Assembly: GCF_003610785.1 (NCBI RefSeq)
Contig: NZ_RAQQ01000008.1
Coordinates: forward strand, 124,001-188,000
Length of the DNA stretch: 64,000 bases
Reading direction: 5' to 3'
Source: Micromonospora globbae
GTDB lineage: Bacteria > Actinomycetota > Actinomycetes > Mycobacteriales > Micromonosporaceae
In this document: piece by piece, positions 23,736 to 32,319 of the stretch
How positions within the stretch are numbered: the first letter of the stretch is position 1
How the letters are laid out: every line of letters starts with the position of its first letter
Program-made: the position numbers and the translations under genes
Notes under the pieces: generated by a model
Told to the model about the DNA's origin: nothing
The model's input: only the letters and a program-made list of their open reading frames with translations
The model's database searches: none

Positions 23736-24104
23736 ATGCGTGTGCCGTTCAACCGGGTCACCTCCGCCGTCGACTCGGCGCGGTCCACCCTCACCGCCCT
23801 CGCCGACGCCCTCGGCGCCGACGGGCTCGCCGCCGCGGCCCGGTGCCCCGGTCTGCTCGCCACCGTCGACCAGCACGCCGCCGCCGTACGGGACAGCCTC
23901 GAGGCCGACGACCGGCCGCTGACGCCGGCCGCCCTCGCCGGCTACGTCGAGGGCGTCAGCGCGGCGGCGCGCGACCACGGCTGGACGCCGCCGACCGGCC
24001 CGGTCGACTGGTCCGACCCCGACTGGCTGCTCACCCGGCTGCTCGCGGTGCACGCGCTGGCCCAGGACCTCGACGGCGCCGGGCACCCCGCCGACGCGGC
24101 CTGA
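23736..24104 (+). CDS. Small protein resembling the DUF6401 family
   Basis: 122 residues: SARSTLTALADALGADGLAA, then CPGLLATVDQHAAAVRDSLE, GYVEGVSAAARDHGWTPP and a final WSDPDWLLTRLLAVHALAQD. This order (G-L-x-x-A-A-x-x-P-G-L-L-A-x-V-D-Q-H-A-A-A-V-R-D, then W-x-x-P-D-W) is what I know from actinobacterial proteins listed as DUF6401; I have not checked the assignment. No activity is known. The ATG at 23736 lies 12 nt after TAGCCT, a leaderless-type -10. Confidence 0.75.
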   Translation: MRVPFNRVTSAVDSARSTLTALADALGADGLAAAARCPGLLATVDQHAAAVRDSLEADDRPLTPAALAGYVEGVSAAARDHGWTPPTGPVDWSDPDWLLTRLLAVHALAQDLDGAGHPADAA

Positions 24105-24202
24105 CCTCCGACGGCCCCGGGCACCCGCGACGCGCGCCCACCTCGGCCCCACGCCCTGCGCGACGCCGGCCGCTGCGTACCACAGCGGCGGGGCGGGTCA
24201 CG

Positions 24203-25093
24203 TCACCGCCCGTACCACCGCGTCTCGTCCCCCACCTCGCGCGTCTCGTCGCCCACCGCGCCCGTCTCGTCGGCCACCGCGCCCGCCCGGTAGATCCGCC
24301 CGCCGGGCGCGGCGGACCCCCGCGCCGCCTGCGTCCCCTCGGTCGGCTCGGCCATCTGCCGCTCGACGTCGGCGCGCCCCGCCGCGGCGGCCCGCCTCCG
24401 CTCCCGCACCGCCCGGGACTCCGCGGCCGCGCGGTCGAGCCAGCGGTCCCAGCGGGCCTGCATCGGCTTCACGAGGCCACCGCCCACCCCGACGACGAGG
24501 ATCCCCGACACCGTGGCGAGGAACGCGATCAGCACCGGGGTGGTGACCGTGGTCGCGATGCCCACCTGGTTGAGCGCCGCGATCACCCCCAGCGCGATCA
24601 CGAAGACGGCCGTCAGGTCGGCCAGCACCCGCCCGTACGACAGGCCACCCAGGGCGCCGCGCACCAGGTCACGGACGGCGTTGGCGATAGCCGCGGCCAC
24701 CACCACGATGACGATCGCCACGAACGCCCGGGGCAGCCACGCCACCACTCCCCGGATCAGGTCGCTGATTGGGTTCGGTCCCCAGACGCCGAACGCGAAC
24801 TGCAACGTGAACAGCAGCACCGCGTAGTACGCGAGCTTCGCGAGGATGTCGCTCGCGTCGTACCGGGTGCGTTCGAGGGCGCGCCGCAGACCGCCCCGCT
24901 CCACCGCCCGGTCGAAGCCCACCCGTTCCAGCACGGTGTCCACGATCTTCAGGACGACCCGGGCCACGAGCCAGCCCACCACCAGGATCACCACGAACGC
25001 CACGGCCTTCGGGACGAACAGGAGCACCTCCCGCCACGCGTCCGACACGGCGTCGCCGATGTCGGCCTGCCGCAACGCGACGTTTCCCCCCAT
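24203..25093 (-). CDS. Mechanosensitive-channel-like membrane protein (MscS TM_helix repeats)
   Basis: 296 residues. Paired 'TM_helix' units: VPKAVAFVVILVVGWLVARV with VLKIVDTVLERVGFD, and LPRAFVAIVIVVVAAAIANA with LVRGALGG, then two more helices ending ILVVGVGGGLVKPMQARWDR. The beta domain of true MscS is missing, so it is one of the short conserved TM-helix proteins; osmotic gating is only inferred. The C-terminus has three copies of an ADETG/GDETR octamer-type repeat. Start ATG 25093 with AGGAGGG upstream. A GGGTAA hexamer 36 bp upstream lacks a matching -35. Confidence 0.82.
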   Translation of the reverse strand: MGGNVALRQADIGDAVSDAWREVLLFVPKAVAFVVILVVGWLVARVVLKIVDTVLERVGFDRAVERGGLRRALERTRYDASDILAKLAYYAVLLFTLQFAFGVWGPNPISDLIRGVVAWLPRAFVAIVIVVVAAAIANAVRDLVRGALGGLSYGRVLADLTAVFVIALGVIAALNQVGIATTVTTPVLIAFLATVSGILVVGVGGGLVKPMQARWDRWLDRAAAESRAVRERRRAAAAGRADVERQMAEPTEGTQAARGSAAPGGRIYRAGAVADETGAVGDETREVGDETRWYGR

Positions 25094-25231
25094 GACGGCC
25101 CTCCTGTCACGCGCCTCGCGCCGGGGGCTTACCCGGTCGCCGCGGCGGCACGCGGGCGGATGCGGGGATTTCCCGACACGCGCCGGGCATGATCGGAAAC
25201 AGCGTTCGGGTCGTCCGGTTAGGCTGCGGGC

Positions 25232-27361
25232 ATGCCAGGAACGGTCGGGCGCATCCCCACGCCGCCGGCGCCGGTGTCCGCGGCAGCCGCCCGGACCGAC
25301 GCGGCGGCCACCGTCCTCGGCCACGACTGGGCCGGCACGTCCCTGGGCCCCCGGACGGCGTGGGACCCGGCCGTACGCGCGGTCGTCGACCTCATCCTCG
25401 CCTCGCCCGTGCCGATGGCCCTCGCGTACGGGGACGAGCTGGTCCTGCTCTACAACGACGCGTACGCCGACCTGATCGGGGACAAGCACCCCGCGGCGAT
25501 CGGCCGCCCGGCCGCCGAGGTGTTCCCGGAACTGTGGCACCTGCCGGGCGTCGGCGACGTCATGGAACGCATCTACCGCGACGGCGGGACCTTCCTGGAG
25601 AAGGAGAGCAGCCTCCCGCTGGGCCGGGGCCACGGCGGGGTGGTCGAGCAGGCCGTCTTCACCCGCGGCTGCTCCCCCGTACGCGACAGCACCGGACGGA
25701 TCGTCGGCGTGCTCACCGTGGCGGCCGAGACCACCCACGTCACCCAGCAGTTGCAGAGCGTCAGCGAGGTGGCGGCGGCCCTCGCCGGCACGCTCACCCT
25801 CGACGACGTGGCCCGGGTCACGCTGCGGTACGCGATCACCACCTTCGACGCCGACCGGGTCGCCTTCGCCGTCGACGAGGGCGGCGGAGGCTGGCGGATG
25901 GTCCGCCGGGTCCGGGGCGAGCTGATGGACGAGGCCGACGAGCGGCTCCCTCCGCTGTGGCGGCGGGTCGCCGCGGACTGGCCCGACCCCCTCGTGGAGG
26001 CGGCCCGCGCGGGCACCCCGTCGATCACCTCGAACGGTCAGCCGCTGCGCGACGCGGCCACCGACCGCCACGACCAGAAGATCGTCTCGCTGATCGCCGT
26101 GCCGCTGCGGGCCACGGTCGTCCGCGGTGGCCTGTCCATCGGCCACCAGGCCCCCCGCCTGTGGTCCGCCGCGGAGCGCGCGCTGCTGGCCGCGTCCGCC
26201 GAGCTGATCGGGCAGGCGGCCGAGCGGGCACGCCGGTTCGAGACCCAGCACGGCACCGCCCAGCTGCTGCAGCGCAGCATGCTGCCCGAGCACCTGCCGA
26301 ACCTCCCCCGGCTGCGCATCGCCGCGCGCTACGACCCGGGGGTGGACGGCAACGCGGCCGGCGGGGACTTCTACGACGCGTTCCTGCTGCCCACCGGGCA
26401 GCTCGGCGTCGTCCTCGGCGACGTCGCCGGGCACGACGTGCAGGCGGCCGCGCGGATGGGGCAGGTACGCGCGGCGCTGCGCGCGCTCGCGCTGGCCGAT
26501 CCGCGCCCGGACTCCGTGCTCACCGGTCTGGATCGGCTGGTCACCAGTCTCGGCGCCGAGGCCGGCACGTACGAGCTGTTCGTCACCGTGGTCTTCGGCG
26601 TCGTCGACGCCGAGCGGCGGGAACTCACCCTGGCCAGCGCGGGGCACCCCCCGCCGCTGATCCGTCGCTGCGCCCCCGACGACCGCCCGCACGCCGAGTA
26701 CGTCGACCTGCCCGCCGGCGCGCCCCTCGGGCTCGGCGCCCGGCCGACCGTCACGACCGTCGCGTTCGCCCCGGGCGACACGCTGCTGCTGTTCAGCGAC
26801 GGCGTCGTGGAACGGCGACGGCAGAGCCTGGGCGCCGGGCTCGACGTGCTCGCCGACGCGGTCGCCGCCGCCGGCAGCGGGGACCCTCGGGCGCTGTGCG
26901 CCGTGGCGAGCGGGGCCGTCGCCGGAGCCACGGAGGACGACGTGGCCGTCCTCGCCGTGGAGCACGCGCTGCGGCCGAGCCGGTCGGCGAGCATGGAGGT
27001 GCCCGCCGAGCCGACCGCGCCGAGCCGGGTCCGGCACTGGATGAGCGCCCAGCTCGGCGAGTGGCAGGTGCCGGAGTCCGTCATCGGCTCCGCCGTGCTG
27101 TGCACCAGCGAGCTGACGACCAACGCGTTGCTGCACGCCGGCACGGCCGCCCGCGTGGACATCGACCTCAGCGCCGAGCGGCTGCTGGTCTCGGTGGCCG
27201 ACTCGGGCACGCGCGGCACCGTCACCCGGGCGCAGACCGACACGTTGAGCAGCCGGGGCCGTGGGCTGGGGCTGATCGAGGAACTCAGCGACGCGTGGGG
27301 CACGGACCCGACGGTGCGTGGCTCGACCGTGTGGTTCGAGATCCTCCTCCCCACCGAGTGA
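25232..27361 (+). CDS. PAS-GAF-SpoIIE (PP2C) phosphatase with C-terminal anti-sigma-type HATPase
   Basis: 709-residue cytoplasmic signalling protein. Residues ~20-150 are a PAS-like domain (SPVPMALAYGDELVLLYNDA), ~165-325 a GAF domain, ~350-545 a SpoIIE/PP2C phosphatase (AAGGDFYDAF, LGDVAGHDVQAAARM, FSDGVVERR) and ~565-705 an RsbW/SpoIIAB-like kinase (CTSELTTNALLHAG, SRGRGLGLIEEL). Proteins of this design act in partner switching: the phosphatase domain dephosphorylates an anti-sigma antagonist and the HATPase domain may rephosphorylate it or hold a sigma factor. A stress sigma factor lies 10 kb away. TAGGCT ends 6 nt before the ATG, so the mRNA is probably leaderless. The partners are not in the window. 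Confidence 0.93.
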   Translation: MPGTVGRIPTPPAPVSAAAARTDAAATVLGHDWAGTSLGPRTAWDPAVRAVVDLILASPVPMALAYGDELVLLYNDAYADLIGDKHPAAIGRPAAEVFPELWHLPGVGDVMERIYRDGGTFLEKESSLPLGRGHGGVVEQAVFTRGCSPVRDSTGRIVGVLTVAAETTHVTQQLQSVSEVAAALAGTLTLDDVARVTLRYAITTFDADRVAFAVDEGGGGWRMVRRVRGELMDEADERLPPLWRRVAADWPDPLVEAARAGTPSITSNGQPLRDAATDRHDQKIVSLIAVPLRATVVRGGLSIGHQAPRLWSAAERALLAASAELIGQAAERARRFETQHGTAQLLQRSMLPEHLPNLPRLRIAARYDPGVDGNAAGGDFYDAFLLPTGQLGVVLGDVAGHDVQAAARMGQVRAALRALALADPRPDSVLTGLDRLVTSLGAEAGTYELFVTVVFGVVDAERRELTLASAGHPPPLIRRCAPDDRPHAEYVDLPAGAPLGLGARPTVTTVAFAPGDTLLLFSDGVVERRRQSLGAGLDVLADAVAAAGSGDPRALCAVASGAVAGATEDDVAVLAVEHALRPSRSASMEVPAEPTAPSRVRHWMSAQLGEWQVPESVIGSAVLCTSELTTNALLHAGTAARVDIDLSAERLLVSVADSGTRGTVTRAQTDTLSSRGRGLGLIEELSDAWGTDPTVRGSTVWFEILLPTE

Positions 27362-27412
27362 ACCGCGCCGCCGGTGGCGTCAGCCCGCCGCGCCGCGGGT
27401 AGGAGGACGGCC

Positions 27413-28090
27413 ATGCCTACCGACAACCCCGCCGGCGCGCTCTTCGACGTCGACGGCACCCTCGTCGACACCACCTACCTGCACACCGTGAGCTGGTGGG
27501 AGGCCCTGCGCCAGAACGACCAGCCGGTGCCCATGGCCACCGTCCACCGTGCCATCGGCATGGGGTCGGACAAGCTGCTCGACCACCTGCTCGGCCCCGA
27601 GCGCGACCGCGCCGCCGACAGCCGGCTGCGCGACGCGCACGACACGCTGTACGCCGAGTACTGGGAGCGGCTCACCCCGCTGCCCGGCGCGGCGGACCTG
27701 CTGCGCGCCTGCGCCGAGCGGGGCCTGCGGGTGGTGCTCGCCACCTCGGCCGCCGAGCACGAGGTGGCCGCGCTGCGCCGGGCCCTCGACGCCGACGACG
27801 TCATCGCCGCGGTCACCTCCTCGGCGGACGCGGAGCAGAGCAAGCCGGCGCCGGACATCCTCGTCGCCGCGCTCGACCAGTCCGGGCTGCCCGCCGAGCG
27901 GGTCGTCTTCGTCGGCGACTCGGTCTGGGACGTGGCCGCCGCCGGCAAGCTGGACATCCCCTGCGTCGGGCTGACCTGCGGCGGCACCAGCCGCGGGGAG
28001 CTGGCCGGGGCGGGCGCGGTGGCCGTGTACGACGACCCGGCCGCGCTGCTGGCGTCCCTCGACGAGTCGCCGCTGACCCGACGCCGGTGA
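27413..28090 (+). CDS. HAD-superfamily phosphatase (phosphoglycolate phosphatase-like)
   Basis: 225 residues, subclass I HAD with an alpha-helical cap. Motif I FDVDGTLVDTTYLH, motif II VVLATSA, motif III SKPAPDI (Lys) and motif IV GDSVWDVAAA are all present and intact. It removes phosphate from a small metabolite; the substrate is not readable, with beta-phosphoglucomutase- or Gph-like relatives equally possible. The ATG at 27413 has GTAGGAGG upstream. It follows the signalling phosphatase in the same direction and may be co-transcribed, though no functional link is evident. Confidence 0.9.
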   Translation: MPTDNPAGALFDVDGTLVDTTYLHTVSWWEALRQNDQPVPMATVHRAIGMGSDKLLDHLLGPERDRAADSRLRDAHDTLYAEYWERLTPLPGAADLLRACAERGLRVVLATSAAEHEVAALRRALDADDVIAAVTSSADAEQSKPAPDILVAALDQSGLPAERVVFVGDSVWDVAAAGKLDIPCVGLTCGGTSRGELAGAGAVAVYDDPAALLASLDESPLTRRR

Positions 28091-28193
28091 GCACACCACT
28101 TTCCGGCCTTCCGGGCGCATAGCCGGCACCCCGGCGGGGCACAGTCCGTCACCACCGACCCGTACGGCGCGGGTGCGGCCGGGAGGTGGTGCG

Positions 28194-29486
28194 GTGGAAC
28201 CGATGGACGTGGCGTTCGCGCTGGTGGGCGTCGGCGCGCTGCTCGCCGGCATCCTTCCCCGGGTGCTGGAGCGCCAGCCGCTCTCCATGCCGATCGCCTT
28301 CCTCGGCCTGGGCATGGCGGTGTTCCTGCTGCCGACCGGGCTGCCGGTTCCCGACCCGCTCGCCCATCCGGAGGTGGCCACCCACCTCACCGAGATCGGG
28401 GTGATCGTCGCCCTCATGGGCGCCGGACTCAAGATCGACCGACCGTTGAGCTGGTCCCGCTGGTCGTCCACCTGGCGGCTGCTCGCCGTCGCGATGCCGC
28501 TCTGCATCGCCGCCGTGGCGCTGCTCGGCTGGTGGTGGGCCGGACTGGTGCCGGCGACCGCTCTCCTGCTCGGCAGCGCGCTCGCCCCGACCGACCCCGT
28601 CCTCGCCTCCGACGTGCAGGTCGGCGAACCCACCGACGTGGAGGACTCCGAGGACGAGGTCCGGTTCGCCCTCACGTCCGAGGCCGGGCTGAACGACGGG
28701 CTGGCCTTCCCCTTCGTGTACGCGGCGATCGCCGTCGCCACGACGAGCCTCGCCCCCGGGGACTGGCTGGGCCGGTGGTTCGCCGTGGACGTGCTGTGGA
28801 AGATCGGCATCGGCGTCGGCGGCGGGCTGCTCGTGGGGTGGCTGCTCGGCAAGCTCTTCTTCCGCGCGCCCCGCCACCTGCGGCTGGCCCGGCACGCCGA
28901 GGGCTTCCTCGCGCTGGCCGCCACGTTCCTCGCGTACGGGTTGGTCGAGGTGGCCGGTGGGTACGGCTTCCTGGCCGTCTTCGTGGCCGCCCGGGCGATC
29001 CGCGCCGCCGAGCGGACCCACGAGTTCCACTCGGTGCTGCACGACTTCGCCGAGCAGGTCGAGCGGCTGCTGACCGTCCTGCTGCTGCTGCTCTTCGGCG
29101 GCGCCGTGGTGGGCGGCCTGCTGGCCCCGCTCACCTGGCCGGCCGCGGCCGTGGGGCTCGCGCTCGTCTTCGTGCTCCGACCCCTGATCGGCTGGCTGTC
29201 GCTGCGCGGGTCACCCGGCCGCCCCGCCGAACACTGGGTGATCGCGTTCTTCGGCATCCGCGGGGTCGGCTCGCTCTTCTACCTCGCGTACGCCACCACG
29301 AAGGCCGACTTCCCGCAGGCCGAGCTGGTCTGGGCCACCGTCGGGCTCGTGGTGATCGTCTCGGTGGTGGTGCACGGCGTCGCCGCGACCCCGGTGATGC
29401 GGCTGCTCGACCGTGCCGGGGAACGCACCGGCGAGCGCGCGCCCGCGCGGGCCGGCGCACCGGCGGCCAGCGGCGCGGGCACCTGA
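28194..29486 (+). CDS. Cation/proton antiporter, CPA1 type
   Basis: 430 residues, about 12 membrane helices, exchanging Na+ or K+ for H+. Marks: LGSALAPTDPVLASDVQVGE (the antiporter TDP motif in the core), LTSEAGLNDGLAFPFVYAA with the conserved acidic ND pair, and WVIAFFGIRGVGSLFYLAYA near the end. GTG 28194 has GGGAGG 7 nt upstream and is chosen over ATG 28203. The Arg/Ala-rich last 30 residues are cytoplasmic. It differs clearly from the other antiporter at 43-44.6 kb, which has a longer C-terminal regulatory tail. It sits in the stress-gene stretch. Confidence 0.9.
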   Translation: MEPMDVAFALVGVGALLAGILPRVLERQPLSMPIAFLGLGMAVFLLPTGLPVPDPLAHPEVATHLTEIGVIVALMGAGLKIDRPLSWSRWSSTWRLLAVAMPLCIAAVALLGWWWAGLVPATALLLGSALAPTDPVLASDVQVGEPTDVEDSEDEVRFALTSEAGLNDGLAFPFVYAAIAVATTSLAPGDWLGRWFAVDVLWKIGIGVGGGLLVGWLLGKLFFRAPRHLRLARHAEGFLALAATFLAYGLVEVAGGYGFLAVFVAARAIRAAERTHEFHSVLHDFAEQVERLLTVLLLLLFGGAVVGGLLAPLTWPAAAVGLALVFVLRPLIGWLSLRGSPGRPAEHWVIAFFGIRGVGSLFYLAYATTKADFPQAELVWATVGLVVIVSVVVHGVAATPVMRLLDRAGERTGERAPARAGAPAASGAGT

Positions 29487-29495
29487 GTCGTACGC

Positions 29496-29521
29496 GCATG
29501 GACCGGCCACGCCAGGGGTAT
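29496..29521 (+). promoter_or_regulatory. Weak SigB-like promoter of the DUF3072 gene
   Basis: GCATGG (29496-29501), 14-bp spacer, GGGTAT (29516-29521). The -35 only matches the looser GNNT form. The ATG is at 29552. Confidence 0.35.
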
Positions 29522-29551
29522 TGGTACGCCTGTTCGAAGGAGGGTGAGATC

Positions 29552-29767
29552 ATGACGGACCGCAACAGCGACCCGGCGGACCCGCGGGGTGCGATCAAGG
29601 ATCCCGACGAGTGGGTGACCGGTGAGGAGCCGCCGACCGCCGCGCAGGAGTCCTACCTCGCCACGCTGGCCCGCGAGGCGGACGCCGAGGTGCCCGAGGG
29701 GCTGACGAAGGCGGAGGCGTCCAAGCGGATCGACGAACTCCAGGAGGAGACGGGCCGCGGCCGGTGA
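29552..29767 (+). CDS. DUF3072 domain protein
   Basis: 71-residue acidic protein. Core DUF3072 pattern: IKDPDEWVTGEEPPTAAQES, YLATLAREADAEVPEGLTKA and EASKRIDELQ, ending EETGRGR. The helical S-Y-L-x-T-L-A ... L-T-K-A-E-A-S-x-x-I-D-E-L unit is reminiscent of small nucleic-acid- or topology-associated modules, but no activity is known. AAGGAGGGTG 7 nt before the ATG is a strong ribosome site. It lies between the antiporter and a convergent metallophosphoesterase. Confidence 0.85.
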   Translation: MTDRNSDPADPRGAIKDPDEWVTGEEPPTAAQESYLATLAREADAEVPEGLTKAEASKRIDELQEETGRGR

Positions 29768-29785
29768 CGGCACGACCGGGTCGGG

Positions 29786-30286
29786 TCAGCGCGGCGGAAG
29801 GCGGTGCAGCTCGACCCGGTCCAGTGCCCCGGCCGTGACCCGGGCGGTCAGGTACGTGGCGTACGGCTGGGACCGCCGGTCCGTGGGCGAGCCGGGGTTG
29901 AGCAGCCGGAGCCCGCCCGGGGCGACGCTGTCCCACGGGATGTGGGAGTGCCCGAAGACCAGCAGATCGGTGTCGGGGAAGCGGGCGGCGCACCGCTCCT
30001 CCCGCCGCGTCCGCGGCCCGGTCTCGTGCACCACGGCGACCCGCAGCCCGTCCAGTTCGACCCGAGCGATCTCGGGCAGCCGGGCCCGCAGGGCCGGCCC
30101 GTCGTTGTTGCCGTACACCCCGACGAGCCGGCGCGAGCGGGCCTCCATGGCGTCCAGCAGCGACTCGTCGACCCAGTCCCCCGCGTGCAGCACCACGTCC
30201 GCCTCCTCGATGGCGGTCCACAGCGGCGCGGGGAGGTCCCGCGCCCGCTTCGGCACGTGGGTGTCGGCGGTGATCACCAGGCGCAT
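29786..30286 (-). CDS. YfcE/MJ0936-type metallophosphoesterase
   Basis: 166-residue cytoplasmic phosphodiesterase. The metal-binding series is complete: ITADTHV (D-x-H), HAGDWVD (G-D), YGNNDG (GN-N-D in place of GNCD), VVHETG (H) and FGHSHIPW (GHTH-like). The length fits small YfcE-family enzymes that cleave phosphodiesters in vitro; the cellular substrate is unknown. Start ATG 30286 (MRLVITADTH). It stands alone on the minus strand between the DUF3072 gene and the general stress protein. Confidence 0.9.
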   Translation of the reverse strand: MRLVITADTHVPKRARDLPAPLWTAIEEADVVLHAGDWVDESLLDAMEARSRRLVGVYGNNDGPALRARLPEIARVELDGLRVAVVHETGPRTRREERCAARFPDTDLLVFGHSHIPWDSVAPGGLRLLNPGSPTDRRSQPYATYLTARVTAGALDRVELHRLPPR

Positions 30287-30408
30287 CCACCCATTCTCCC
30301 CGCCGGGGGACGGCCCGCGACCCGGCACGGTCCGCGCGTCGCGGCGCACGCCCCGCCGGCGCTGTGCACGCCCCTGGGTGACGGCGCCCGCCGCGGTCGC
30401 GACGCGGC

Positions 30409-30433
30409 GTTACCGGCGGGCGGGGGCGGGAAA
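30409..30433 (+). promoter_or_regulatory. SigB/SigF-like promoter of the general stress protein
   Basis: GTTACC (30409-30414), 13-bp spacer, GGGAAA (30428-30433), 26 nt before the ATG at 30460. GGGAA in place of GGGTA is shared with the ChaB promoter. Confidence 0.5.
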
Positions 30434-30459
30434 TGAGTCAGCCGACGAGGGAGGAACTC

Positions 30460-31044
30460 ATGACCAGTGCTACGGGACCGTCCGCCGGCTGGCGACCCGG
30501 CATGCCCGGCGGTGACCTGCTTCCGTCCGGCCCCGCGGGACGCCCCACGACGCCCGGTGACGGGCAGGGCCCCCAGACGGGCCCGCCGACCGTGACGATC
30601 GGCTCGTATCCGGACTACCCGTCCGCGCAGCGGGTCATCGACTACCTGGCGGACAACCGGTTCCCGGTCGAGCACACCGCCATCGTCGGGACGAACCTCA
30701 CCCTGGTGGAGACCGTGCTCGGCCGCATGACCACCGCCCGGGCGGCGTTGATCGGCGCCGGTACGGGCGCCTGGTTCGGGCTCTTCATCGGCCTGCTCTT
30801 CGGCATCTTCACGGTCGGCAACTGGCTCGCCGTGATCATCGTGGGCCTGGTGGTCGGCGCCATCTGGGGCGCGGTCTTCGGCGCCGTGGCGCACGCCATG
30901 ACCGGCGGGCAGCGTGACTTCACGTCCGCCAGCTCGTTGCGGGCCGGCCAGTACGCGGTCATCGTCGACGCGAACCTCGCCGACCAGGCGCGGCAGCTGC
31001 TCGGCCGGCTGAACCTCTCCACGTCCGCCCCGGACGTCCGCTGA
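30460..31044 (+). CDS. General stress protein, YflT/GSP17M-like, membrane-associated
   Basis: 194 residues. A Pro/Gly-rich lead (~45 residues) precedes a GSP-type domain: VTIGSYPDYPSAQRVIDYLA and FPVEHTAIVGTNLTLVETVL (the YflT 'heat-induced stress' fold). Between the halves of that fold is a glycine-rich pair of hydrophobic helices, LIGAGTGAWFGLFIGLLFGI and WLAVIIVGLVVGAIWGAVFG. The end, SSLRAGQYAVIVDANLADQA, returns to a ferredoxin-like strand-helix. GAGGGAGG 6 nt before ATG 30460 decides the start over ATG 30433. SigB-like promoter upstream. A strong hairpin follows. Confidence 0.88.
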   Translation: MTSATGPSAGWRPGMPGGDLLPSGPAGRPTTPGDGQGPQTGPPTVTIGSYPDYPSAQRVIDYLADNRFPVEHTAIVGTNLTLVETVLGRMTTARAALIGAGTGAWFGLFIGLLFGIFTVGNWLAVIIVGLVVGAIWGAVFGAVAHAMTGGQRDFTSASSLRAGQYAVIVDANLADQARQLLGRLNLSTSAPDVR

Positions 31045-31054
31045 CGGCCACGTC

Positions 31055-31087
31055 GCGGCACCCCGGCGCGCCACGCCGGGGTGCCGC
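31055..31087. terminator. Bidirectional terminator hairpin
   Basis: GCGGCACCCCGGCG (31055-31068), 5-nt loop, exact complement (31074-31087): 14-bp stem between the convergent general-stress and DUF1684 genes. Confidence 0.8.
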
Positions 31088-31096
31088 CGTGCGCGA

Positions 31097-31702
31097 TCAG
31101 GTACCGCTGCCGTCCGGCCGGGTGTACGCCAGTTCGCCGGCGCGCAGCGCCACCTCGACCCGGTTCTCCTGCGGAGCGAGCGGGCAGGCCCAGCGGTCGT
31201 CGTAGGCGCAGGACGGGTTGTAGAGGTAGTTGGCGTCCAGCCGCACCCGGTCACCGGCCAGCACGGTCAGACCGCGCCCGTGCGTGCCCTTCACCGTGTC
31301 GGTGAGGTAGCGGCCGCCGCCGTAGCTCTCCCGCCCGCAGGTGGCGTCGCGCAACGGCACGAAGAGTCCGCCCCCGTACGCGGCGATCCACCAGAGCGTG
31401 AGCGGCCCCCACGGAGTGTCCGCCACGGCGACCCGCCGGTAGCGGATGACGCCGTCCGGACCGCCGGTGTCGATGTCGAGTTCCCCGTGGGCCGGGCGCA
31501 GCGGCGCCTCGACGACGGCCGACGGGTTCGGCGGGTGGTAACGCAGCCCGGTGAAGGCCGCCCGGTCCCGGGACGGGATGGGGCTCTGCGGGTGGCCGGC
31601 GAAGAGGCGGTCGCGCTCGGCCCGGAAACCGGCCAGGTCGAGGTCGGACAGGTAGAGCCGGGCGGTCCGTTCCCGCCAGTCGAGCAGGTCGAGGTCGTCC
31701 AC
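31097..31702 (-). CDS. DUF1684 protein
   Basis: 201 residues, cytoplasmic. The family pattern is clear: LDWRERTARLYLSDLDLAGF near the start, RLFAGHPQSPIPSRDRAAFT, and later YGGGLFVPLRDATCGRESYG, GGRYLTDTVKG, and DANYLYNPSCAYDDRWACPL ('YNPSCAY...CPL', with paired Cys). No activity is established; the conserved Cys/Asp set suggests an enzyme or metal site. GTG 31702 lies 6 nt after TAGGCT (31714-31709 on the minus strand), so translation starts at the first base of a leaderless mRNA. It is divergent from the MarR gene. Confidence 0.9.
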   Translation of the reverse strand: MDDLDLLDWRERTARLYLSDLDLAGFRAERDRLFAGHPQSPIPSRDRAAFTGLRYHPPNPSAVVEAPLRPAHGELDIDTGGPDGVIRYRRVAVADTPWGPLTLWWIAAYGGGLFVPLRDATCGRESYGGGRYLTDTVKGTHGRGLTVLAGDRVRLDANYLYNPSCAYDDRWACPLAPQENRVEVALRAGELAYTRPDGSGT

Positions 31703-31794
31703 CCGGCGAGCCTAGCGCCCGCCTCCTTCAAACCTGCACCACCTCTCGGCTGCACGGCTTGACGAGGCGGACCACACACGGATCGGCGGGGTTG

Positions 31795-31819
31795 TTGAAT
31801 TTTGAAAGAGTGCTACCGT
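31795..31819 (+). promoter_or_regulatory. MarR promoter with possible operator
   Basis: TTGTTG (31792-31797) and TACCGT (31814-31819) with 16-bp spacing; GTG 31827 is 7 nt further, so leaderless. The AT-rich TTGAA-TT-TTGAA direct repeat (31795-31806) in the spacer is a candidate MarR site. Confidence 0.45.
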
Positions 31820-31826
31820 TGCGGGC

Positions 31827-32309
31827 GTGACCGAGGGTCTGGACACCGCTCGCCTCGCCGCCTGGCGCGCGTACGTCGAATCCAGCCAGCTGCTGCTCAC
31901 GCAGCTGGAGGAGGAACTGCGCGACGCCAGCGGGCTGAGCTTCGCCGACTACCACGTGCTCGTCCTGCTGTCCGAGGTGCCGGGGCAGCGGCTACGCATG
32001 GGTGAGCTGGCCAACCGCCTGGTCTTCTCCCCCAGCCGGCTGACGTACCAGATCTCCTCGATGCAGCGCCGAGGTCTGGTCACCCGGCAGGCATGCCCGG
32101 AGGACCGGCGCGGCAGCGAGGCCGTGCTCACCGCCGCCGGGCTGCTGGCCCTGCGCGAGGCCGCGCCGCACCACCTCGCGTCGGTGCGCGCGCACCTCAT
32201 GGACGACCTCGACGACGACGAGGTCGCCTGCCTCACCCGGGTCTTCGAGCGCCTCGGCCGCCGCCTGCGGGCGGCACGGGACGCCTCCACCGCCAACGCC
32301 TCACGTTAG
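31827..32309 (+). CDS. MarR family transcriptional regulator
   Basis: 160-residue winged-helix dimer. Helices LAAWRAYVESSQLLLTQLEE and DYHVLVLLSEVPGQRLRMGE lead to the recognition region LANRLVFSPSRLTYQISSMQ, then the wing RRGLVTRQACPEDRRGSEAV. It probably represses its own operon with the pirin gene that follows 10 nt later, and may respond to a phenolic or oxidant. It contains one cysteine (RQACPED), which could sense oxidation, but that is a guess. GTG 31827 follows a TACCGT -10 by 7 nt. Confidence 0.93.
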   Translation: MTEGLDTARLAAWRAYVESSQLLLTQLEEELRDASGLSFADYHVLVLLSEVPGQRLRMGELANRLVFSPSRLTYQISSMQRRGLVTRQACPEDRRGSEAVLTAAGLLALREAAPHHLASVRAHLMDDLDDDEVACLTRVFERLGRRLRAARDASTANASR

Positions 32310-32319
32310 GAGCCTCCCG

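Noticed and set aside
27397-27402. GGGTAG before the HAD gene as another SigB-type promoter
   Set aside because: No GTTT- or GTTA-like hexamer at the right distance; GGGTAGGAGG is better explained as the ribosome site.
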